Source: JAGVSR01 sp964458265
GTDB lineage: Bacteria; Pseudomonadota; Alphaproteobacteria; Rhizobiales; Hyphomicrobiaceae
Reading direction: 5' to 3'
Length of the DNA: 64,000 nt
Assembly (NCBI GenBank): GCA_964458265.1
Contig: CAYWIF010000003.1
Location: 62,001 to 126,000, forward strand
A program made the position numbers and the translations under genes. This document shows, piece by piece, positions 1 to 6,819 of this stretch (its first letter is position 1; each line of letters opens with the position of its first letter). The notes below the pieces were generated by a model. That model worked only from the letters and a program-made list of their open reading frames with translations. It had not been told where the DNA came from and did no database searches.

Positions 1-2
1 CC

Positions 3-410
3 GCCACCGTGCAGGGCATTTACGGCATTGTGGATCACGTGATGGGTGTTTGGGGAACCGACACGCTGAAGCTGCACATCGTCCCGGTTCGCGCCGCCGC
101 GGACGATCGCAACGATGTGTACGTCTATGCGGAGCAAGACAACAGGCCGTCATTTGGGTCCACTGCAGCCTCGCCAAAAAACGTGTGTGAGCGGTTCACT
201 GGATTGACGACGGATCTGTTGGAAGAAGAGGGAATGGCGATCATCGTGGAAGGCGAGTACAGTTATACTCCGGTCATCGCGAATGGCTTTGTCGACCCCA
301 TGACGTGGTATGATCGCGCCGTTCTGGCACCGCGCACGGGTTGTGTGAGTTTTGAAGCAGCGGATGCAGTGCCGCAGCCGGACTGCGTGCCGACTCCGTC
401 GTGCGAGTAA
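3..410 (+). CDS. TadE/TadG-like pilus assembly protein, C-terminal part (partial)
   Basis: The reading frame is open to the left edge, so the gene begins outside the window and only about 135 C-terminal residues are seen. The stretch with VEGEYSYTPVI followed by a short variable tail and paired cysteines resembles the end of TadE/TadG-type pseudopilins, which usually carry one N-terminal membrane helix (not visible here) and a periplasmic beta-rich tail. A GTG at position 9 is in frame but has no ribosome binding site and the frame continues upstream, so I do not treat it as the start. The call rests on pattern only; it could be another exported protein. Confidence 0.5.
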   Translation, partial: ATVQGIYGIVDHVMGVWGTDTLKLHIVPVRAAADDRNDVYVYAEQDNRPSFGSTAASPKNVCERFTGLTTDLLEEEGMAIIVEGEYSYTPVIANGFVDPMTWYDRAVLAPRTGCVSFEAADAVPQPDCVPTPSCE

Positions 411-550
411 ACTGAACCTCGTCCAATTCAATTCTTTGTTGCGGGCTGGACAATTTATCCGCCTGTACTGAAATTATTGCCCATCAATGATCGTCCGGGT
501 TCGTTGTACGCAACCTGGGCTTGACATTCGTATGTTGACCTCGAAAGTTG

Positions 551-571
551 AAATCATAAGCTCAATGATTT
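551..571. promoter_or_regulatory. Candidate TetR-type operator
   Basis: A perfect 7-bp inverted repeat, AAATCAT-N7-ATGATTT, lies 22 bp before the tetR-like start. It sits just downstream of two TTGAC elements (521-525 and 535-539) and overlaps the likely -10 region, the usual place for an autoregulatory TetR operator. The surrounding 180 bp are clearly more AT-rich than the flanking genes. Binding by this regulator is inference. Confidence 0.4.
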
Positions 572-592
572 TTTTGGACATAGAATTTATTC

Positions 593-1195
593 ATGGGACG
601 CCGCTCATCGCACACGGCCGAAGAACTGCGCGAACTCATACTCGAGGCTGCAACATCTCTCATTAGTGAGGGAGGTTTGGCCGGTCTTTCGGCGCGGGAA
701 ATTGCCCGGCGCATCGGGTATTCGCCAGGCACGCTCTACAATGTTTTTGAGAATCTGGACGATCTCGTGCTCACAATCGAAGGCCGCTTGATCGACGGAC
801 TGTCCGCCGAACTCGACAAGGTTCCAGTCAATGGTTCTTCAGACGAGCAGGCACTCGCTCTCGGCCGCGCGTATCTCAAATACACGAGTGAAAATCCGAG
901 GCTTTGGAACCTGATTTTCGAGCATCATCTGCCGTCCGGGCGCGAGGTGCCGCCCTGGTACCAACAGAAGCTCGATGTGGTGATGCAGCGCGTTGAAGAT
1001 GTGGTGGCGCCGCTGATGCCTGATCGCTCGCCCGAAGATGTCAAGCGCTCGGCGCATGTTCTGTGGGCCGGTGTACACGGCATCACGTCACTGGCGACGG
1101 CGGACAAGCTGGCGGTGGTGACGAGTGACGGCGCGGGTCCGCTTGTCGACCACATGATCACGACGTATCTGGCGGGATTGGAGAAGCCTGAGTGA
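593..1195 (+). CDS. TetR/AcrR-family transcriptional regulator (WHG-type C-terminal domain)
   Basis: A 200-residue TetR-type repressor. The N-terminal ~60 residues hold the DNA-binding helix-turn-helix (GLSAREIARRIGYSPGTLY, roughly residues 32-50), and the rest is an all-helical ligand/dimerisation domain ending in the pattern AHVLWAGVHGITSLA that is typical of the WHG/TetR_C_33 group. The ATG follows an AT-rich promoter with a dyad (551-571), suggesting autorepression. No neighbouring transporter or enzyme reveals the ligand: the tad fragment lies upstream and glyQ is convergent downstream. Family assignment is firm; target genes are unknown. Confidence 0.9.
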   Translation: MGRRSSHTAEELRELILEAATSLISEGGLAGLSAREIARRIGYSPGTLYNVFENLDDLVLTIEGRLIDGLSAELDKVPVNGSSDEQALALGRAYLKYTSENPRLWNLIFEHHLPSGREVPPWYQQKLDVVMQRVEDVVAPLMPDRSPEDVKRSAHVLWAGVHGITSLATADKLAVVTSDGAGPLVDHMITTYLAGLEKPE

Positions 1196-1224
1196 CGAAC
1201 CGGCGTGGTTGACGAAGGCGGGCG

Positions 1225-2154
1225 TTACGCTGCGGCGCGGCCGCCTTCGGTGCCGAGCCAAGCCGCGCAGCAGGCCTTGGCGAGGTCGCGGACGCGTAGG
1301 ATGTAACTCTGGCGCTCCGTCACCGAGATGACACCGCGGGCATCGAGCAAGTTGAAGACGTGACTGGCCTTGATGCACTGGTCGTAGGCGGGAAGAGCGA
1401 GCAGGTGGCCGTCTGCCGCCTGGCCTTTCTCAAGCAGCGTTTTGCATTCCGCTTCTGCGTCCTTGAAATGCTGCAGAAGCATGGCTGTGTCGGCGTGCTC
1501 GAAGTTGTAGCGTGAGTACTCGCGCTCTGCCTGCAGGAAGACATCGCCGTAGGTGAGCTTTCGGCTGTCGGTGCGGCCGTTGAAGTTCAAATCGAATACG
1601 CGGTCGACACCCTGGACGTACATGGCCAGGCGTTCCAGGCCATAGGTGATCTCGCCGGCAACCGGGGAACAGTCGTAACCTCCGACCTGCTGGAAATAGG
1701 TGAACTGCGTGACCTCCATGCCGTTGCACCAGACCTCCCAGCCCAGCCCCCACGCACCGAGCGTCGGGCTTTCCCAATCGTCCTCGACAAATCGGATGTC
1801 GTTGACCTTGGTGTCGATGCCGATGGCGTCGAGGCTGGCGAGATATAGGTCGAGGATGTTTTCCGGCGACGGCTTCATGATCACCTGGAACTGGTAGTAG
1901 TGCTGGAGCCGGTTGGGATTCTCGCCGTAGCGGCCGTCCTTGGGGCGACGCGAGGGTTGGACGTAGCAGGCACTCCACGGGCGGGGTCCGAGCGCGCGCA
2001 GCGTCGTGGCCGGATGAAATGTGCCCGCGCCGACCTCCATGTCGTAGGGTTGGAGGACGACACAGCCCTGCTGGCCCCAAAACTGCTGCAGCGTCAGGAT
2101 CAGGTCCTGGAACGCTTCGCGGGGGCGCAGGGCTGGGACGGATTTCGTCGTCAT
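1225..2154 (-). CDS. glyQ: Glycyl-tRNA synthetase alpha subunit
   Basis: Class II aminoacyl-tRNA synthetase alpha chain of the bacterial alpha2-beta2 GlyRS; it activates glycine for tRNA-Gly. It is 309 residues, the usual length. Recognisable blocks include FWGQQGCVVLQPYD near the N terminus, the motif-2 region with RPKDGRYGENPNRLQHYYQ, and ITYGLERLAMYVQG. The beta subunit gene (glyS), commonly the next gene, is not here: the downstream side is occupied by the convergent tetR-like gene 29 bp away. The upstream neighbour on the opposite strand is a small membrane protein. Identity is very secure. Confidence 0.97.
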   Translation of the reverse strand: MTTKSVPALRPREAFQDLILTLQQFWGQQGCVVLQPYDMEVGAGTFHPATTLRALGPRPWSACYVQPSRRPKDGRYGENPNRLQHYYQFQVIMKPSPENILDLYLASLDAIGIDTKVNDIRFVEDDWESPTLGAWGLGWEVWCNGMEVTQFTYFQQVGGYDCSPVAGEITYGLERLAMYVQGVDRVFDLNFNGRTDSRKLTYGDVFLQAEREYSRYNFEHADTAMLLQHFKDAEAECKTLLEKGQAADGHLLALPAYDQCIKASHVFNLLDARGVISVTERQSYILRVRDLAKACCAAWLGTEGGRAAA

Positions 2155-2314
2155 GTCAGAGGCTCTAGGTGCGATTGTACCGGTTCGGGCGGCACTATAC
2201 GTATTCTAGACACTTCGTCACGTCATTGCTTGGCCTGCACTACGACTGCACTTGCAGGCAACAGGTTCGCTCACTTTGCTTGGGAAAGATCGGGGCTGAG
2301 GCGGGAGACGCAAT

Positions 2315-2686
2315 TTGGATATTCTGGCCTGGCTGATGTGGGTTGTGGGGAGCGTGCTGTCGCTCGCCTGGACGCTGATATGGTTCCTGCTTGGGGGATG
2401 GGTTTCGACGCTGGCGCAGATCGCGGTGCTCGTCGGGATCATCTTTTTCTACAAGTATGGATGGCAGCGGGCGCCGGCTGAGATCGCGGCACGGGTCTCG
2501 ACATTCGGGCGATTCGTTTGGAACTGGGTGCGGCAGCGGGAGACCGGCGCGTCCGGTGCCGCGCGCGTCGAAGTGCGCGAAGTGGTGCGGACCGTGCGCG
2601 TGAAGGAGGCCGGCGACATCAATCTGTCGTCGTTGCTGAACGTTCTGGTGTTTCTCGGGATGGCGTTGCTGACTTTGAGTTCGTGA
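2315..2686 (+). CDS. Small membrane protein of unknown function
   Basis: A 123-residue protein with two hydrophobic segments near the N terminus (about residues 5-30 and 34-48), an amphipathic charged middle with several arginines, and a third hydrophobic stretch at the C terminus (about 105-122). It starts with TTG at 2315 preceded by GGGAG; an in-frame ATG at 2336 is an alternative but has no better binding site. It is divergent from glyQ and convergent with a small minus-strand gene. I do not recognise a family; the regular membrane topology and sensible composition argue that it is a real gene. Confidence 0.6.
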   Translation: MDILAWLMWVVGSVLSLAWTLIWFLLGGWVSTLAQIAVLVGIIFFYKYGWQRAPAEIAARVSTFGRFVWNWVRQRETGASGAARVEVREVVRTVRVKEAGDINLSSLLNVLVFLGMALLTLSS

Positions 2687-2694
2687 AGCCGGGC

Positions 2695-2910
2695 TTAGGC
2701 CTTGGGCCGGTAGACGCCCGAGGCCGCGTCCCACTCCAACTGGCCGAGGTTGCGGGCGATGTCGGCGGCAGGTGTCGGATTGTGGGGCTTGGCCGACTGC
2801 ATTTGCTCCGGTGCCGGCGGACCCATGATCGCGGCGACGATACGAGCGGCGGCGACAAACCCGGCGGCGGCGGCCAGGGCCAAAACAACGGGGGGCATGG
2901 CAGCCTCCAA
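2695..2910 (-). CDS. Short membrane-anchored hypothetical protein
   Basis: A 71-residue protein with one N-terminal hydrophobic, alanine-rich segment (residues ~6-28) followed by a short soluble tail ending in LEWDAASGVYRPK, a pattern I associate with small alphaproteobacterial proteins that follow S49 peptidase genes. It lies 14 bp downstream of the SppA-like gene on the same strand, so it is probably co-transcribed with it. Start ATG at 2910; a second ATG at codon 5 is possible. Function unknown. Confidence 0.6.
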   Translation of the reverse strand: MEAAMPPVVLALAAAAGFVAAARIVAAIMGPPAPEQMQSAKPHNPTPAADIARNLGQLEWDAASGVYRPKA

Positions 2911-2924
2911 TTTGCACTTCAGCT

Positions 2925-3767
2925 TTAGAGACCATACCGCGCCCAGAGGGCTCTTGTCTCGATGGTGGACAAAACTTCATCCGTGAGGATCGTTTTGCCG
3001 CCGGTCAGCGATGATACGGCTTCCAGCGAGGGCGAACGGCGCAGCTTTGCCAAGAGGCCGGGACGTTCGACGGGCACGACCTTCAATTTGACGCTGTCGC
3101 CGTAGAGTTCGCGCATCCGCGTGCGAATGTCCGTGATGCCGTCGATCAGTCCGAATTCGAGCGCTTGCTTGCCGCTCCAGAAGGCGCCGGAAAAGAGTTC
3201 GGTATCGGGAGCCTTGAGCTTGCCGGCACGACGCTCCTTGACGGCGCCGATGAACACATCATGCGCATCGCGCTGCAGGACGGCGAGGCGTTCGATGTCT
3301 TCGGCCTTTTGAGGAAGAAAGGGGTCGAGTATCGCTTTCGAGCGGCCGGCCGTGTAGACGCGGCGCTCGATGCCAAGCTTGTCGATGGCCTCGACAAAGC
3401 CGAAGCCGGACGAGATTACGCCGATGGATCCGACGATGGAGGATGGCTCGGCAAAAATTTCGTCGCCGCCGATGGCGATGTAGTAGCCGCCGGAGGCCGC
3501 GACATCCTCGCAGAAGACGTGAACCCTTTTTTTGTGCTCACCGGCCAAAATGCGGATGCGCTTCAAGATCAGACTCGATTGGACCGCAGAGCCGCCAGGG
3601 GAATTGACAATCAGGGCAACGGACGGCGTTTTCGACATTTCGAACGCCTTTTGCAGCGGTTCGGCGAGCGAAGCGATCGAAAGGCCCGGCCGGAGCGGGG
3701 TTACCATTCCGATGGCGCCCGTGAGGCGCAGGACAGGGACGACGGGCGAGCGCGAAAACGGCCACAT
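2925..3767 (-). CDS. sppA: S49-family signal peptide peptidase (SppA-like)
   Basis: A 280-residue serine protease of the short SohB/SppA type that degrades cleaved signal peptides or membrane stress proteins. The nucleophile is in ASGGYYIA (Ser92) and the general base in AGRSKAILDPF (Lys144), the Ser/Lys dyad of family S49; NSPGGS at 55-60 forms the oxyanion region. No strong N-terminal transmembrane helix or signal peptide is visible, so it may act at the cytoplasmic face or be soluble. It lies 15 bp downstream of the TrmN6-like gene and upstream of the 71-residue gene on the same strand. Confidence 0.92.
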   Translation of the reverse strand: MWPFSRSPVVPVLRLTGAIGMVTPLRPGLSIASLAEPLQKAFEMSKTPSVALIVNSPGGSAVQSSLILKRIRILAGEHKKRVHVFCEDVAASGGYYIAIGGDEIFAEPSSIVGSIGVISSGFGFVEAIDKLGIERRVYTAGRSKAILDPFLPQKAEDIERLAVLQRDAHDVFIGAVKERRAGKLKAPDTELFSGAFWSGKQALEFGLIDGITDIRTRMRELYGDSVKLKVVPVERPGLLAKLRRSPSLEAVSSLTGGKTILTDEVLSTIETRALWARYGL

Positions 3768-3782
3768 GGTGCGAAACGTTCC

Positions 3783-4580
3783 TTAGTTTGAAGAGATGAG
3801 CGGGGCACCCTGCCTGAGAATCCGGCTGACGTATGGCGTGAAGGCGCCGCCGGGTTCATGCAACACGATACTGGGAAGCAATGAGAGGGGAGCGCGACTG
3901 CCTTTGACGCCCGACACCAGCACGCGGATCGCGGGTTTGCCGGCGAAGGCGTGGACCGGCGTTATCGCGAGCGCTCCGAACCGGTCGCGCATGGCTTCGA
4001 TTAGACCCGGCAAGGCTTCGGACTTGTGGATGACGGTGAAGCACGCCGACGGCTTGGCCAAGCGCGCGGCAAAGCGAACCCAATCTTGCAGCGCGTTGGT
4101 TCGCATGGCGTGGGATACGCGCTTCAGCGGGTCGGTCGCGTGGGTGCCGCCGGCATCATCGTGGTAGGGCGGGTTGGCGACGACGTAATCAAAACTTTCC
4201 GCGGCGAGGCGCGGGGCTGCCACGTTCGACGCCGCAACCGTGATGTCGCCCGGCACAACGCACACGCGGTCTTGAAGGTGGTTTGCCGAGACGTTGCGGC
4301 GGGCCAGTTCGACGAGATCCTCTTCGCGCTCGACGAGGGTGACGGATGCGGTGGGACAGCGTGCGGCAATGCACAGGCCGACGGTGCCGACGCCGGCACC
4401 GCAATCCAGGATCTTGCTGGCAGAGTCAGGCCGGACCAAGACGGCAGAGGCAAGGAGCACGGCATCGACGCCTGCCCGGTAGCCGGTGGCAGGTTGCAGG
4501 ATTTGCAGGCGATCGCCGAGAAATGTGTTGCAGGTCACGGGAAACGGGGTGTCGGCAAAGGGCTGGCTCGGGACGGTCAT
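3783..4580 (-). CDS. tRNA1(Val) (adenine-N6)-methyltransferase-like protein (TrmN6/YfiC family)
   Basis: A 265-residue SAM-dependent methyltransferase. The SAM-binding motif I is ILDCGAGVGTVGL (57-69), and NPPY at 136-139 is the catalytic motif of N6-adenine (or glutamine) methyltransferases. The N-terminal LGDRLQILQPATGYRAGVDAVLLA is characteristic of the YfiC/TrmN6 family, which modifies A37 of tRNA1-Val in E. coli. The start overlaps the stop of the DUF2007 gene by 4 bp (ATGA), showing translational coupling. Family is secure; the exact substrate is inferred. Confidence 0.88.
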   Translation of the reverse strand: MTVPSQPFADTPFPVTCNTFLGDRLQILQPATGYRAGVDAVLLASAVLVRPDSASKILDCGAGVGTVGLCIAARCPTASVTLVEREEDLVELARRNVSANHLQDRVCVVPGDITVAASNVAAPRLAAESFDYVVANPPYHDDAGGTHATDPLKRVSHAMRTNALQDWVRFAARLAKPSACFTVIHKSEALPGLIEAMRDRFGALAITPVHAFAGKPAIRVLVSGVKGSRAPLSLLPSIVLHEPGGAFTPYVSRILRQGAPLISSN

Positions 4581-4810
4581 GGTCCCGCCCCTTCATAAAT
4601 CCAGTGACCCAAGCCGGCGCTGTCGATGAGCCGGCGCGCGGCCTCCCAGTCCTCCTCGTCAATCAGCACTCTGCAAGGCAATATGCCCAGCGAGCCTTCA
4701 AGTACACTCATGTTGCGATCCAGTAATACCGGACTGAAACCCTCGCCCCGGAGCAAAGCATCGACGAAGCTGATAAGGACCGGATCGTTGATCCGCATCA
4801 GCTCGCGCAT
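4577..4810 (-). CDS. DUF2007 domain protein (putative signal-transducing protein)
   Basis: A 77-residue protein with the DUF2007 pattern: early RINDPVLISFVDALL helix, strand ending in FSPVLLDRNMSVLEG, then LPCRVLIDEEDWEAARRLI. Members are small GlnB-like-fold proteins of unknown role. The frame extends upstream to 4948, but ATG 4810 fits the family start and the upstream part would overlap the divergent polyprenyl synthase promoter and coding start. It overlaps the downstream trmN6-like gene by 4 bp. About 107 bp of shared regulatory DNA separates it from the divergent polyprenyl synthase. Confidence 0.85.
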   Translation of the reverse strand: MRELMRINDPVLISFVDALLRGEGFSPVLLDRNMSVLEGSLGILPCRVLIDEEDWEAARRLIDSAGLGHWIYEGAGP

Positions 4811-4917
4811 GATCTTTTGTCCTTTCCCATTTCTGCCGACTTGTGCGGCAAAGTGCCGGAGAATATGCAGGGTGAGAGCCGGTATAGCAAACTGGCACTG
4901 ATAGAGAGGTTGAGCCC

Positions 4918-5934
4918 GTGGGTGTGGTTGTCCCGTTCGATGAGGCACGGTCTGCGTCCGAGAGCCTGGAGCCCCTGCTCCAGCTCGTGAACGAGGACAT
5001 GGAGGCGATCAATCGCATCATCCTCGACAAGGCCGTTTCCGACGTCGATCTCATACCCGAGCTGGCGCATCATCTGATTGCATCTGGCGGAAAGCGGCTC
5101 CGGCCGATGCTGGCGCTCGCATCGGCACAAATGTGCGGCTACACGGGCAACGGTCATATCCGTACGGCGTCGGCGATCGAGTTCATGCATACGGCGACGC
5201 TGCTGCACGACGATGTCGTGGACGAAAGCGATGCCCGGCGTGGGCGCAAGACGGCACGCCTCATCTGGGGCAATCAGGCGAGCGTGCTGGTCGGTGATTT
5301 TCTTCTCGGGCAGGCCTTCCGGATGCTCGTCGATGTCGGCAACATGCAGGTTCTCAAAATCCTGTCGAACGCCGCCGCCGTGATCGCGGAAGGCGAAGTG
5401 ATGCAGCTTGCTGCGGCCAAGAACACCTCGACGACCGAGGATGCTTATCTTGCCATCATCAACGCCAAGACGGCGGCCCTGTTCCTGGCAGCCGCGGAAG
5501 TCGGCGCGGCTCTCGCAAACCGCCCGGCCGACGAACAGGCGGCCATGCGGTCTTACGGGAAAAACCTTGGCCTCGCGTTCCAGCTCGTCGACGATGCGCT
5601 GGATTATTCTGGCGACAGCCGCAAGCTCGGCAAATCGGTCGGTGACGACTTCCGGGAGGGCAAGATCACGCTGCCTCTCATCTTGTCGTTCCGGCGCGGC
5701 AATGAAGCGGAGCGGTCGTTCTGGAACCGGACGATCGTGGAGGGTGAGATCGGCGACGACGATCTCGACCATGCCATTTCATTGATGAAGAAGCACAAGG
5801 CACTGGAAGCGACCATGGAGCGGGCCCGGGCGTACGGTGCCATTGCGCACGATGCCTTGGCGATTTTCCCGGAAAGTGCGCACAAAGCGGCTTTGGAAGA
5901 CGTGATCGCGTTTTCGGTCAACCGCGGACACTGA
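4918..5934 (+). CDS. Polyprenyl (octa/decaprenyl) diphosphate synthase
   Basis: Trans-prenyltransferase that elongates farnesyl diphosphate with isopentenyl diphosphate units to the side chain of ubiquinone. It is 338 residues, typical of IspB/DdsA enzymes. The first aspartate-rich motif LLHDDVVDESD (DD at 98-99) and the second FQLVDDALDY (225-229) bind Mg-diphosphate; GGKRLRP at 57-63 binds substrate. The start is GTG at 4918. It is divergent from the DUF2007/trmN6 operon and convergent with ispE (9 bp gap), placing two isoprenoid genes side by side. Chain length cannot be read safely, though alphaproteobacteria normally make Q-10. Confidence 0.93.
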   Translation: MGVVVPFDEARSASESLEPLLQLVNEDMEAINRIILDKAVSDVDLIPELAHHLIASGGKRLRPMLALASAQMCGYTGNGHIRTASAIEFMHTATLLHDDVVDESDARRGRKTARLIWGNQASVLVGDFLLGQAFRMLVDVGNMQVLKILSNAAAVIAEGEVMQLAAAKNTSTTEDAYLAIINAKTAALFLAAAEVGAALANRPADEQAAMRSYGKNLGLAFQLVDDALDYSGDSRKLGKSVGDDFREGKITLPLILSFRRGNEAERSFWNRTIVEGEIGDDDLDHAISLMKKHKALEATMERARAYGAIAHDALAIFPESAHKAALEDVIAFSVNRGH

Positions 5935-5943
5935 AGGCGCCGT

Positions 5944-6819
5944 TCAGCCGATGACGACCGGTACCGTCCACCAGCTTGGGTGGGCGTCCGACAGGTTCGT
6001 TGCCGCCGTGTTCGCCGTTGCCGCGTCGTCAAATATCGCAAAGCACGTCGGACCCGCCCCCGAGATGCGGGCAGCAGCCGCGCCGGGGCACGCTTCCAGG
6101 GCAGCCAGGACGTGTTCAATTTCGGGAATCACAGCGGTGGCCGGACCTTCAAGGTCGTTACCGGTGCGGCGGATCAAGGCCAGCAGCTCGGCGCGTTCGG
6201 GTATCGCCGGCAGCGCGGCCATGCCGCCAGCCTCGGCAGCGAGCGGCGATGCGCCGAGCGAGCGAAATACACGGGCTGTCTTGTCGGGAGGCACAGTGAC
6301 GAGCGGATTGACGAGCACCGCGTCGAGCCGCGGGAGCGGGTCTGCGAGTGGGTGCAGTTTGTCGCCAATGCCCGCCATCCACGCGGCGCGATCGGCGAAG
6401 CAAACAGGGACGTCGGCGCCGAGCTGACGGGCTACGTCCAGCCAATCAAGGTGCGCGGTGGCCGCGGGATGGGCCGCGCGAATGGCCCGCAGGACTGCAG
6501 CGGCATCGGACGACCCGCCGCCGATCCCGGCCGCGACCGGCAGGTTTTTTTCAAGCGTGACGTGGCCGACGTCCAGACCAGGGGAGAGTTGCGATATCCG
6601 CGCCAGAGCGGTTTCGGCGAGGTTCGGTCCTTCGATGGCGAGCGCGAACGGTCCCGTGACCGTGAGCCCGGGTGCACCCGCAGGGTCGAGCGTTACATGG
6701 TCGGCATTGCTGGCGAAGGCCACGAGGCTCAGCAGAGCATGGTATCCGTCCGGCCGGCGGCCGAGGACGGTGAGGGTCAGATTGATTTTGGCTCGTGCAC
6801 GTTCGGTAACCGCCGGCAT
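5944..6819 (-). CDS. ispE: 4-(cytidine 5'-diphospho)-2-C-methyl-D-erythritol kinase
   Basis: GHMP-family kinase that phosphorylates CDP-methylerythritol in the non-mevalonate isoprenoid pathway. The ATG at 6819 gives 291 residues beginning PAVTERARAKINLTLTV, the family N terminus; the frame is open further upstream but that part is the antisense-like overlap with the TPR gene. The ATP-binding GHMP motif is PVAAGIGGGSSDAAA, and the C-terminal ISGAGPTCFAIF is the third motif. Its start overlaps the TPR gene stop by one base (TAATG), so the two are translationally coupled. It converges with the polyprenyl synthase. Confidence 0.95.
   Translation of the reverse strand: MPAVTERARAKINLTLTVLGRRPDGYHALLSLVAFASNADHVTLDPAGAPGLTVTGPFALAIEGPNLAETALARISQLSPGLDVGHVTLEKNLPVAAGIGGGSSDAAAVLRAIRAAHPAATAHLDWLDVARQLGADVPVCFADRAAWMAGIGDKLHPLADPLPRLDAVLVNPLVTVPPDKTARVFRSLGASPLAAEAGGMAALPAIPERAELLALIRRTGNDLEGPATAVIPEIEHVLAALEACPGAAAARISGAGPTCFAIFDDAATANTAATNLSDAHPSWWTVPVVIG

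Noticed and set aside
2240..2980. 246-residue minus-strand frame spanning three small genes
   Set aside because: Its product is a low-complexity Arg/Pro/His-rich chain typical of antisense frames in high-GC DNA, and it conflicts with better-supported genes on both strands.
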